A stretch of DNA of 64,000 nucleotides, from contig JBGALT010000025.1 in the NCBI GenBank assembly GCA_044223665.1, positions 1 to 64,000 of the forward strand, given 5' to 3'. This DNA is from JBBSAT01 sp044223665 (GTDB lineage Bacteria > Myxococcota_A > Polyangia > Polyangiales > Sandaracinaceae). Positions 53,666 to 60,937 of the stretch are shown here, piece by piece. The position numbers were made by a program, and so were the translations under genes. Under the pieces are notes generated by a model. The model was not told the origin of the DNA, ran no database searches, and saw only the letters and a program-made list of their open reading frames with translations. Numbering within the stretch: position 1 is the stretch's first letter; the number at the start of each line of letters is the position of its first letter.

Positions 53666-55066
53666 GTGCGCGTCCATCCTCTCCGCTCGCCCGGTGTTCG
53701 TTCGCTGTTCGTGGTCGGCCTGCTCGGCTGTGCGCCGAGCGCGCCCGCCGGCTTCGAGGCCGGAGAAGACCGTGCGGGCGGCGAGCTCGGCACGACCGTC
53801 TCTCGCTCGCAGGACGCCTACACCCAGCCGATGCCCGGCCTGACCTTCGATCAGACGGGCGACTTCGAGGTCGGCAACGCGTTCGACGCCGACGACTGGG
53901 TCGTGGCTCCGGCGTCCACCGTCGCGCGCGACGGGCTCGGCCCGCTCTACAACGCGACGGGCTGCTCGGCGTGCCACGCGCGCGACGGGCGCGGCCAGCC
54001 GCCGGCCGAAGGACAGGAGATGCTCTCGATGCTCGTGCGGCTCAGCGTGCCGGGCACCGACGCGCACGGCGGTCCGCTCGGGGAGCCCATCTACGGCGGG
54101 CAGTTCCAGCCGCGAGGGATCCCCGGCGTGCCCGGCGAGGGCAGCACGAGCCTCACCTGGGAAGAAGTGCCAGGCACCTACGCCGACGGGACGGCGTACT
54201 CGCTGCGCCGCCCGCACCTCACGTTCACGAGCCTCGCCTACGGGGCGATGCAGGCGGGCACGATGTTCTCGATGCGCGTCGCTTCGCCCCAGTACGGCCT
54301 GGGCCTGCTCGAGCAGGTGAGCGAGGCCGACATCGTCGCGAACGCCGATCCGGACGACCTCGACCACGACGGGATCTCGGGCCGCCCGAACCGCGTCTGG
54401 GATCAGGACGCGGGCGCGCTGGCGCTCGGTCGCTTCGGCTGGAAGGCCAACCAGCCGAGCCTCCGGCAGCAGACGGCGGGCGCGATGCTCGGCGACATCG
54501 GGATGACCTCGTCCTTGAACCCGGATCAGAACTGCGGCGCGACGCAGATGGAGTGCAGCATGGCGCCCGACGGCGGCGCGCCCGAGCTCTCGGATCAGAT
54601 CCTGAATCTGCTCGTGTTCTACGGACAGACCCTCGCCGTCCCCGCGCGCCGCGACTACACCGATCCCACCGTGCTGCGCGGTCGCGCGCTCTTCCGTGAC
54701 GCGGGCTGTGCCGATTGCCACGTGCCTTCGTTCACCACGCAGCACCACGACACCGTCGCGGCGCTCAGCGAGCAGCACATCTGGCCGTACACGGATCTCC
54801 TGCTGCACGACATGGGCGAGGAGCTCGCCGACGAGCGGCCCGACTTCGAGGCGAGCGGCACCGAGTGGCGGACGCCGCCGCTCTGGGGCATCGGGCTGCT
54901 CCGCACCGTGAACCGCCACGAGTACCTGCTCCACGACGGGCGCGCGCGCGGCTTCGAGGAGGCAACCCTCTGGCACGGCGGCGAGGCCGAGGCCTCACGG
55001 GAGGCGTTCCGCGCGATGAGCAGCGGCGATCGCGACGCGCTCGTGCAATTCTTGCGATCGCTTTGA
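53666..55066 (+). CDS. Di-haem oxidoreductase family protein (DUF1111)
   Basis: A 466-residue exported c-type cytochrome. It has two C-x-x-C-H haem sites, C-S-A-C-H near residue 101 and C-A-D-C-H near 352, and the conserved DUF1111 segments G-P-L-Y-N-A-T-G-C, D-G-I-S-G-R-P-N, FGWKANQPSLRQQTAGAM, G-I-G-L-L-R-T-V-N, L-L-H-D-G-R-A-R-G and A-I-L-W-H-G-like (T-L-W-H-G-G-E-A) near the end. GTG start with GAGGAGCTCCC upstream. Between two imelysin genes, an arrangement known from other proteobacterial iron loci. A role in iron oxidation/reduction at the envelope is an inference. Its TGA overlaps the next TTG start. Confidence 0.9.
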   Translation: MRVHPLRSPGVRSLFVVGLLGCAPSAPAGFEAGEDRAGGELGTTVSRSQDAYTQPMPGLTFDQTGDFEVGNAFDADDWVVAPASTVARDGLGPLYNATGCSACHARDGRGQPPAEGQEMLSMLVRLSVPGTDAHGGPLGEPIYGGQFQPRGIPGVPGEGSTSLTWEEVPGTYADGTAYSLRRPHLTFTSLAYGAMQAGTMFSMRVASPQYGLGLLEQVSEADIVANADPDDLDHDGISGRPNRVWDQDAGALALGRFGWKANQPSLRQQTAGAMLGDIGMTSSLNPDQNCGATQMECSMAPDGGAPELSDQILNLLVFYGQTLAVPARRDYTDPTVLRGRALFRDAGCADCHVPSFTTQHHDTVAALSEQHIWPYTDLLLHDMGEELADERPDFEASGTEWRTPPLWGIGLLRTVNRHEYLLHDGRARGFEEATLWHGGEAEASREAFRAMSSGDRDALVQFLRSL

Positions 55067-56232
55067 CCGATCCGCTCGCGCGCTCGTCCCACGCGCGGCC
55101 GCCTCGTGCGGGCGCGCCGTGGGCCGTGGTCTGCTTCCTCGCGCTCGCGCTCGCGGCGTCGTGCGATGCGCCGCCTGCCTACGATCGGGCGGCACTGCTG
55201 CGCGACACCGTCGACGAGGTGATCGTCCCCGGCTACGACGCGCTCGACGATGCGGCCGCCGTGCTCGACCAGAGCGCCGGTACGCTCTGCGCGGCGCCCG
55301 ATCGCGCCTCGCTCGAGGCCGCGCGCGCCGCGTGGCTCGAGGCCGCGCTCGCGCTCGCCCGCACGAGCGCGTACCAGATCGGCCCCGCGCGCGAGATGAA
55401 CCTCGCGTCCGAGATCGGCTTCTGGCCCTCGTCGCCGACCGCGATCGAGCGCAACGTCGCGGCGACCGAGCCGATCGATGCCGGCTACGTCGATGCGCTC
55501 GGCGCCGGGAGTAAGGGCTTGCCGGCGCTCTCGTATCTCCTGTTCGGCGGCACGCCCGACGCCACCGCACCGCTCCGCACCGACGACGAGGTCGTCCTGG
55601 CGCTCACGACGAGCCCGCGCCGCTGCGAGTACGTCGTGGCGCTGGCCGCGCACGTGGCCCGGACGGCGCATGCCCTCTCGCTCGCGTGGCGTCCCGAGGG
55701 CGGAGGCTATGGGGAGGTCCTCGCCAACGCCGGCGATCCCGACAACGTCGACTATCCCGATCGCGAGACGGCGCTCGTCGCGCTGATCACCCAGCTGCTC
55801 GAGACCCTCAAGCTCGCCAAGAACACCAAGCTCGGGATCCCGATCGGTCACCGCACGGGCCTGCCTTCTCCGCTCGCGGTGCAGTCTCCTTACGCCAGCG
55901 CCTCCGTCGCGCTCATGGACGCGGATCTGCGCGGCGCGCGCGCGCTCTGGACCGAGCCGACCCACTCGTTCGACGCCATGCTCGCCGCACGCGACCCCGC
56001 GCTCGCCGAGCGCACGAGGGGAGGGCTCGATGCGTCGGTCGCGGGCCTGGTCGCGCTCGGCGCGGTGGCGGAGACCGACACGAGCACGTTTCCGAGCTAC
56101 GCCGCCGGCCCGGACCGGACGGTCGGCGAGACCGCGTACACGCGGATGGACGACCTGGAGGCGACGCTCGCGACCGAGGTCGCGGGCCGGCTCGGGCTGA
56201 GTGTCGCGTTCTCCGACATGGACGGCGACTGA
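55063..56232 (+). CDS. Second imelysin-family lipoprotein
   Basis: A 389-residue imelysin with lipobox A-L-A-A-S-C near residue 29. Core motifs are Y-D-A-L-D-D-A-A-A, R-A-A-W-L-E-A-A-L-A, E-I-G-F-W-P-S-S-P-T-A-I-E, G-L-P-A-L-S-Y-L-L-F-G-G (the position of the G-x-H-x-x-E helix, where this protein lacks the His-Glu pair), and K-L-G-I-P-I-G-H-R. So it belongs to the partner (IrpB-like) branch rather than being a copy of the first imelysin. The TTG at 55063 overlaps the upstream TGA (TTGA) and is chosen for that coupling. Confidence 0.85.
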   Translation: MTDPLARSSHARPPRAGAPWAVVCFLALALAASCDAPPAYDRAALLRDTVDEVIVPGYDALDDAAAVLDQSAGTLCAAPDRASLEAARAAWLEAALALARTSAYQIGPAREMNLASEIGFWPSSPTAIERNVAATEPIDAGYVDALGAGSKGLPALSYLLFGGTPDATAPLRTDDEVVLALTTSPRRCEYVVALAAHVARTAHALSLAWRPEGGGYGEVLANAGDPDNVDYPDRETALVALITQLLETLKLAKNTKLGIPIGHRTGLPSPLAVQSPYASASVALMDADLRGARALWTEPTHSFDAMLAARDPALAERTRGGLDASVAGLVALGAVAETDTSTFPSYAAGPDRTVGETAYTRMDDLEATLATEVAGRLGLSVAFSDMDGD

Positions 56233-56291
56233 AGGAGGCGCGCCGCGGCCTTCACCCGCCGCGAAGACGACGTCCGCGCACCGCCATTCGC

Positions 56292-56320
56292 TTGACCGAA
56301 CGGGCCGGGCGCGATTCGAT
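56292..56320 (+). promoter_or_regulatory. Candidate promoter of the nucleoside salvage operon
   Basis: TTGACC (56292-56297), a 17-nt spacer and TTCGAT (56315-56320). Initiation about 7 nt later would fall on the ATG at 56328, giving a leaderless transcript. No Shine-Dalgarno is present before either candidate ATG. Confidence 0.4.
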
Positions 56321-56327
56321 GCGCTCC

Positions 56328-57182
56328 ATGAGCACCCACGAAGGGTCCCAGAGCCAGCGGCTCGAGCGCGCGCTCGCCGCGGTCCGCGCCAAGACCTCGG
56401 CCGCGCCCAGGGTGGCGCTCGTCCTCGGCTCGGGCCTCGGCGGCTTCGCCGACACGATCGAGGGCGCGACGCGGATCCCGTACACCGAGATCCCCACGAT
56501 GCCGGTCAGCCGCGTCGTCGGCCACGCCGGCAACCTCGTCGTCGGCGCGTGCGAGGGCATCGACGTCGTGGCGATGCAGGGACGCGTCCACCTCTACGAA
56601 GGCCATCCTCCCGCCGACGTCGTCTTCGGGGCGCGCCTCATGATCCGCATGGGCGCGCGCATCGTGATCATCACCAACGCGGCCGGCGGCGCGAGCCCCG
56701 CGTTCTCGCCCGGCGATCTGATGCTGATCGAGGATCACCTGAACCTCACCGGGCAGAGCTCGCTGACCGGGCCGAACGAGGAGACGCTCGGGCCGCGCTT
56801 CCCCGACATGACCACGGCCTACGATCCCGGCCTGCGCGCCGTCGCCCTCGAGGCCGCGAGCGGCGCGGGCTTCCAGCTCGTGCGCGGCGTCTACGCGGGC
56901 AACCTCGGGCCTGCCTACGAGACTCCGGCGGAGGTGCGCATGGCGCAGCGGCTCGGTGCCGACGCGGTCGGCATGAGCACCGTGCTCGAGACGATCGCGG
57001 CGCGCCACATGGGCGCGCGCGTGCTCGGCATCTCCTGCATCACCAACAAGGCGGCAGGGCTCTCCCCGACACCCCTCGATCACGCGGAGGTCGAGGAGAC
57101 GGCGCGCGCCGCCCGGGGCCGCTTCGTCTCGCTCCTGCGCGGCGTTCTCGGCCGCCTCGCCGCGACCGAAGGGGCCTCGTGA
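56328..57182 (+). CDS. Purine nucleoside phosphorylase
   Basis: A 284-residue trimeric-type PNP that splits (deoxy)inosine/guanosine with phosphate. The family landmarks are L-V-L-G-S-G-L-G-G-F, V-x-G-H-A-G-N-L-V-V-G, M-Q-G-R-V-H-L-Y-E-G-H, I-T-N-A-A-G-G, Y-A-G-N-L-G-P-A-Y-E-T-P-A-E and G-M-S-T-V-L-E. The ATG at 56328 is preferred to 56319 because the -10 element overlaps the latter. The stop overlaps the cytidine deaminase GTG (GTGA), so translation is coupled. Confidence 0.93.
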   Translation: MSTHEGSQSQRLERALAAVRAKTSAAPRVALVLGSGLGGFADTIEGATRIPYTEIPTMPVSRVVGHAGNLVVGACEGIDVVAMQGRVHLYEGHPPADVVFGARLMIRMGARIVIITNAAGGASPAFSPGDLMLIEDHLNLTGQSSLTGPNEETLGPRFPDMTTAYDPGLRAVALEAASGAGFQLVRGVYAGNLGPAYETPAEVRMAQRLGADAVGMSTVLETIAARHMGARVLGISCITNKAAGLSPTPLDHAEVEETARAARGRFVSLLRGVLGRLAATEGAS

Positions 57183-57805
57183 GCGCCGCGCCCGTGGACT
57201 GGACGGCGCTCCTCGCGCAGGCGTGGGCTGCGCGCGAGCGCTCGTACGCGCCGTACTCGCAGTACCGCGTCGGCGCGGCGCTCCAGGCCGAGGACGGTCG
57301 CGTCTTCGTCGGCACCAACGTCGAGAACGCGAGCTACGGGCTCGCGCTCTGTGCCGAGCGCGCGGCGGTCGCCGCCGCCGAGGTGGCCGGCGCGCGACGC
57401 TTCGTGGCCATCGCCGTGGTCAGCGGCGGCGCACAGCCCGCGTCACCGTGCGGCATGTGCCGCCAGGTGCTCTCCGAGTTCCCGCCGGGCTTCGTCGTGC
57501 GCTGCGTGTCCGAGACGGGCCAGACGCTCGACAGCACCACCGAGACGCTCCTGCCGCACGCCTTCGGCCCCGCCGCGCTGGGGATCGAGCCGGAGCGCTC
57601 GACGATGGTGATGGGCACCTCCGACGAGCGTCGCGACACCGATCGCCCCGCCTCGGCGTCGACGCCGCCACCGAGCGACTCGATCTTGCCGCGCCCCGGC
57701 GATCCCTTCGTCGGCGTCGCGCTCAAGGTCGCCGCCGGCACCGGCGCCGAGCTCACGCACGCGGAGGTCGTGGATCCGTCGCGCGGTGAGCGAGGTCGGT
57801 CGTGA
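57179..57805 (+). CDS. cdd: Cytidine deaminase with C-terminal extension
   Basis: A 208-residue zinc enzyme converting (deoxy)cytidine to (deoxy)uridine. The zinc/catalytic motifs are L-C-A-E-R-A-A-V (Cys and Glu) and S-P-C-G-M-C-R-Q-V-L-S-E-F (two Cys). Y-A-P-Y-S-Q-Y-R-V-G-A-A at the N-terminus is standard. The tetrameric enzyme is about 130 residues; here some 70 extra residues (Asp/Pro/Ser-rich, then V-G-V-A-L-K-V-A-A-G) follow and match nothing I know. Both ends overlap neighbours by GTGA. Mid-gene of the salvage operon. Confidence 0.93.
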   Translation: MSAAPVDWTALLAQAWAARERSYAPYSQYRVGAALQAEDGRVFVGTNVENASYGLALCAERAAVAAAEVAGARRFVAIAVVSGGAQPASPCGMCRQVLSEFPPGFVVRCVSETGQTLDSTTETLLPHAFGPAALGIEPERSTMVMGTSDERRDTDRPASASTPPPSDSILPRPGDPFVGVALKVAAGTGAELTHAEVVDPSRGERGRS

Positions 57806-59139
57806 GCGAGGCGCTCGCCGCGATGGACGTCGTCGTCCGCGGCGGCACGGTCGTCACGATGGATCCCGCGCGCCGCGTGGTGCACGCGGACGTGCTCGTC
57901 CGGAACGGCGTCATCGCCGCGATCGGGCGGCTTCCGCCCCACACACGCGCGCGCTCGCTGGACGCGAGGGGCTGCGTGGTGCTGCCGGGGTTCGTCCAGG
58001 CGCACGTGCACCTCTGTCAGGCGCTCTTTCGCGGGATGGCCGACGACCTGCCGCTCATGCAGTGGGTGCGGCGTCGCATCTGGCCGCTCGAGGCGGCCCA
58101 CGACGGCCGCTCGATCGCGGCGAGCGCGCGCCTGGGCCTCTTCGAGATGATGCGGGCCGGCACGACGACGATCCTCGACATGGGAACGGTCCGCGAACAG
58201 GACGCGGTCTTCGAGGCGATGCGCGAGAGCGGCATCCGCGGCTTCTCCGGCAAGGCGATGATGGACCGCGGCAGCGGCGTGCCGGCAGGCCTGCGCGAGA
58301 CGACGAAGGACAGCCTGCGTGAGAGCGAGGCCCTGATCGGGCGCTGGAGCGGGGTCGGCCGCCTCGGCTACGCGCTCGCGCCGCGCTTCATCCTGAGCTG
58401 CAGCGAGAAGCTCCTGCGGGAGACAGCCGAGCTCGCGCGCGAAAGGGACGTGATCGTGCACTCGCACGCGGCCGAGCACCGCGGTGAGCGCGACGAGGTG
58501 CGGCGCCTTCTCGGCAAGGACGACGTGGATGCGCTGGCGAGCTACGGCATCGCCGGGCCGCGGACGGTGCTCGCACACGGCGTGCAGCTGACGGCGGCGC
58601 AGAAGAAGGCCTGCGGCAAGCGCGGCACGCGCTTCGTGCACTGCCCGAGCGCGAACCTGAAGCTCGCGAGCGGCATCGCCGACGTGGTGTCGATGCGCGC
58701 CGCGGGGATGGTCGTGGGGCTCGGGGCCGATGGCGCGCCCTGCAACAACCGGATGGATCCGTTCACGGAGCTGCGATCGGCGGCGCTGCTCGCCAAGGCG
58801 GTCACGGGCGACGCGGCGGCGCTCGTCGCGATGGACGCCTTGGCGCTCGCCACGATCGAGGGAGCGCGCGTGCTCGGGATCGAGGCGCAGGTGGGCTCGC
58901 TCGAGGTGGGCAAGCGCGCCGATCTCTCGGTCGTGCGCGTCGACGGCGCGCACTGCGAGCCGGGTGGAGATCCCGCGGCGCGCGTCGTGTACTCGGCGAC
59001 CGCGGCCGACGTGGAGCACGTGCTGGTGGACGGCGAGATCGTCGTGCTCTCGCGCGAGCACCGGCGGCTCGAGAGCGAGCGAGTGGCCGAGGACGCGCGG
59101 CGCGAGGCCAAGCGCCTCGTCGGGCGCGCGAAGATCTAG
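57802..59139 (+). CDS. Amidohydrolase, 5'-deoxyadenosine/SAH deaminase-like (AtzA/TrzN group)
   Basis: A 445-residue metal-dependent hydrolase. Landmarks are G-F-V-Q-A-H-V-H-L (first two metal His), G-T-T-T-I-L-D-M-G, V-H-S-H-A-A-E-H (third metal His), L-A-H-G-V-Q-L, H-C-P-S-A-N-L-K-L-A-S-G, and L-G-A-D-G-A-P-C-N-N (metal Asp). This set marks aminohydrolases that deaminate nucleobases, nucleosides or S-adenosylhomocysteine. The operon with PNP and cytidine deaminase points to nucleoside salvage, so an adenosine-type substrate is the best guess. GTG start overlaps the cdd stop. Confidence 0.85.
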   Translation: MSEALAAMDVVVRGGTVVTMDPARRVVHADVLVRNGVIAAIGRLPPHTRARSLDARGCVVLPGFVQAHVHLCQALFRGMADDLPLMQWVRRRIWPLEAAHDGRSIAASARLGLFEMMRAGTTTILDMGTVREQDAVFEAMRESGIRGFSGKAMMDRGSGVPAGLRETTKDSLRESEALIGRWSGVGRLGYALAPRFILSCSEKLLRETAELARERDVIVHSHAAEHRGERDEVRRLLGKDDVDALASYGIAGPRTVLAHGVQLTAAQKKACGKRGTRFVHCPSANLKLASGIADVVSMRAAGMVVGLGADGAPCNNRMDPFTELRSAALLAKAVTGDAAALVAMDALALATIEGARVLGIEAQVGSLEVGKRADLSVVRVDGAHCEPGGDPAARVVYSATAADVEHVLVDGEIVVLSREHRRLESERVAEDARREAKRLVGRAKI

Positions 59140-59166
59140 CGGGAAGCGCGGCCCGATCGGCGCGGG

Positions 59167-59637
59167 TCAGCTCGGATCCGGAATGTGCGACGGCGCCGAC
59201 GCCTCACCCTCGGGGGGCGCCGCGGCCACCTCGCCGGCGGGCTCGGCGTGCTCCGCCGCCGCTTCCGCCGCGGCCGCATGCCGCCGTCTTCCTCGTGTGG
59301 GCGGCGGCGCGGGCGGCGGCTCGGGCGGCGGCCGCGTCACGCGCACGATGGGCACGTCGTCGGCGAACACGTGGTTGCGCGCGCGGAGCGTGATCACGTC
59401 GCCCACCTCGACGAGCTCGGCGATGTCGTCCACGCGGTTTCGGAACGTCGCCATCATCGTGTCGTCGCCCATCCGCAGGGTGAGCACGAGCCGGTCGCCC
59501 TCGCGGCGCTCGGCCCCCCCGCGGCCGTCCACCTCGCCACCGATGCCGAGCGCGCGCGCCAGGCTCGGGCGCGCGAGCCATCCGCCGGTGGCGCCGAGCA
59601 CCAGCACGACGAGCCCGAGCACGAGCTTCTTCTTCAT
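59167..59637 (-). CDS. Membrane-anchored protein of unknown function
   Basis: A 156-residue protein with an N-terminal MKKK and a hydrophobic helix (about residues 5-22), then a small domain (R-L-V-L-T-L-R-M-G-D-D, V-D-D-I-A-E-L-V-E-V-G-D-V-I-T-L) that looks beta-rich. The tail is low-complexity Pro, then Ala/Glu. A single-pass anchor with a periplasmic domain is likely. The ATG at 59637 is preferred to an in-frame GTG at 59643. It is divergent from ybeY. No family is recognised. Confidence 0.6.
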   Translation of the reverse strand: MKKKLVLGLVVLVLGATGGWLARPSLARALGIGGEVDGRGGAERREGDRLVLTLRMGDDTMMATFRNRVDDIAELVEVGDVITLRARNHVFADDVPIVRVTRPPPEPPPAPPPTRGRRRHAAAAEAAAEHAEPAGEVAAAPPEGEASAPSHIPDPS

Positions 59638-59689
59638 CGCCACGGAGATCGGCTGACGCGCTCCGGCGCTTGAGCGCTATGGTCGGGCC

Positions 59690-60181
59690 GTGACCGTTCA
59701 CCTCGAGACGCGCGGTCGCCCGCGCGCGAAGCTGCCCACCCGTCTGGTCCGCACGCACGCGATCCGAATGCTGGCCGCGCTCGAGCTCGAGGGTGCCGAG
59801 CTCTCGCTGGTCCTCTGCGACGACGCGACCATCCACGCGCTGAACCGCGACTACCGCGACAAGGACAAGCCGACCGACGTGCTCGCGTTCGCGCTGCGTG
59901 AGGGCCCGTACGCCGAGCTCGCGGGAGATCTGCTGGGCGACGTCGTCGTCTCGCTGGACACCGCCGCGCGCCAGGCGCGGGAGAAGAAGCACCCGCTCGC
60001 GCGCGAAGTGACGATGCTGCTCGCGCACGGCCTCTTGCACCTGTTGGGCTACGATCACGCGACGCGCACCGAGGAGCGCCGCATGAGCGCGCGCACCGAT
60101 GCGCTGATCGCCGCGGCGGAGAGGCCGAATCGCCCGCGGAAGCAGCGTGCGATCGCCCGCGATCGTCCGAAAAAGCCGTGA
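59690..60181 (+). CDS. ybeY: rRNA maturation endoribonuclease YbeY
   Basis: A 163-residue zinc-dependent endoribonuclease for 16S rRNA 3'-end maturation and ribosome quality control. The zinc motif H-G-L-L-H-L-L-G-Y-D-H is complete near residue 112. L-N-x-D-Y-R-D-K-D-K-P-T-D-V-L-A-F and G-D-V-V-V-S precede it. A basic tail extends the C-terminus. The GTG start lies 6 nt after TATGGT with no Shine-Dalgarno, so it is a leaderless candidate. Confidence 0.94.
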   Translation: MTVHLETRGRPRAKLPTRLVRTHAIRMLAALELEGAELSLVLCDDATIHALNRDYRDKDKPTDVLAFALREGPYAELAGDLLGDVVVSLDTAARQAREKKHPLAREVTMLLAHGLLHLLGYDHATRTEERRMSARTDALIAAAERPNRPRKQRAIARDRPKKP

Positions 60182-60498
60182 AAGTGTGCTTTGTGTCTCG
60201 GATCCGTCTTTTTTTCGGCGTGAAACGCAGTTAGGGCTTTACAGGCCCAAAATCACGTGGCATCGATGCCCCCGAACGCACGAAGCCCCGGAAAAATGGG
60301 GTCTTCGGGAAGGGGCCGGATCCACCGGGGGCGTTTTCCGGTGGGCCGTCCTACGACACGGCGCGCTGCCCGCTGCGGGTGGCGAGACGGGTCGGTCTCC
60401 AAGCGCGCTCGTGCAGTCCGGGGGTCTCGACGGAAAGCACGGGTCGCGTGACGGGCGTCTTTTGTCTGAACGAGACGGATAGAAAGTCGGAGGAACCC
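60182..60498 (+). other. 317-bp intergenic leader of the HU-like gene
   Basis: No ORF with a ribosome site is seen. It contains a T-run at 60209-60215, a hairpin GAAGCCCC/GGGG-T-CTTC (about 60279-60306), and GATAGA at 60478-60483 as a possible -10 of the downstream gene. GGAGGA lies just ahead of the ATG at 60499. The length and folding would allow a regulated leader, but nothing matches a known riboswitch. Confidence 0.35.
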
Positions 60499-60813
60499 AT
60501 GAGCGAAGGCAAGCGGCTGACGAAGGCGCAGATCATCAGCGAGATCGCGGAGAAGACCGGCCTCAGCAAGAAGCAGGTCGGCGAAGTGTTCGAGAGCCTC
60601 TCGGGCCTCATCAAGCGCGAGCTCGGCAAGCGCGGCCCGAAGGAGTTCGTGATTCCGGACCTCCTCAAGCTGAAGGTCAAGGAGATCGCGGCCCGCAAGG
60701 CGGAGACGCGCAAGAACCCGTTCACGGGCGAGATGAAGCAGTACCCGGCGAAGCCGGCGTCGCGCAAGGTTCGCGCGACGGCGCTCAAGAAGCTCAAGGA
60801 CCTCATCAACTGA
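60499..60813 (+). CDS. HU-family DNA-binding protein
   Basis: A 104-residue histone-like protein. The dimer-forming helices (R-L-T-K-A-Q-I-I-S-E-I-A-E-K-T-G-L-S-K-K-Q-V) and the beta-arm region with R-K-N-P-F-T-G-E are present; the conserved R-N-P-x-T-G arm tip kinks DNA. The N-P-F-T-G and S-R-K-V-R-A-T-A-L-K-K-L-K tail are typical, and length is slightly above the usual 90. GGAGGA precedes the ATG. It is monocistronic: a strong terminator follows. Confidence 0.9.
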   Translation: MSEGKRLTKAQIISEIAEKTGLSKKQVGEVFESLSGLIKRELGKRGPKEFVIPDLLKLKVKEIAARKAETRKNPFTGEMKQYPAKPASRKVRATALKKLKDLIN

Positions 60814-60855
60814 AGTCCGGCTCCGCTGCCGGAAAGAGGCGGCGTCTGGAAAAGA

Positions 60856-60885
60856 GGCGCGCGGCGAAAGTCGCGCGCCTTTTTT
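60856..60885 (+). terminator. Rho-independent terminator after the HU gene
   Basis: A 10-bp stem GGCGCGCGGC/GTCGCGCGCC closes a GAAA tetraloop and is followed by six T. This is the clearest intrinsic terminator in the window. Confidence 0.95.
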
Positions 60886-60937
60886 CTCGGTGCGCGACCC
60901 CTCGCGCACGGCGCGCCGCGCGCTACCATCGCGCCCG

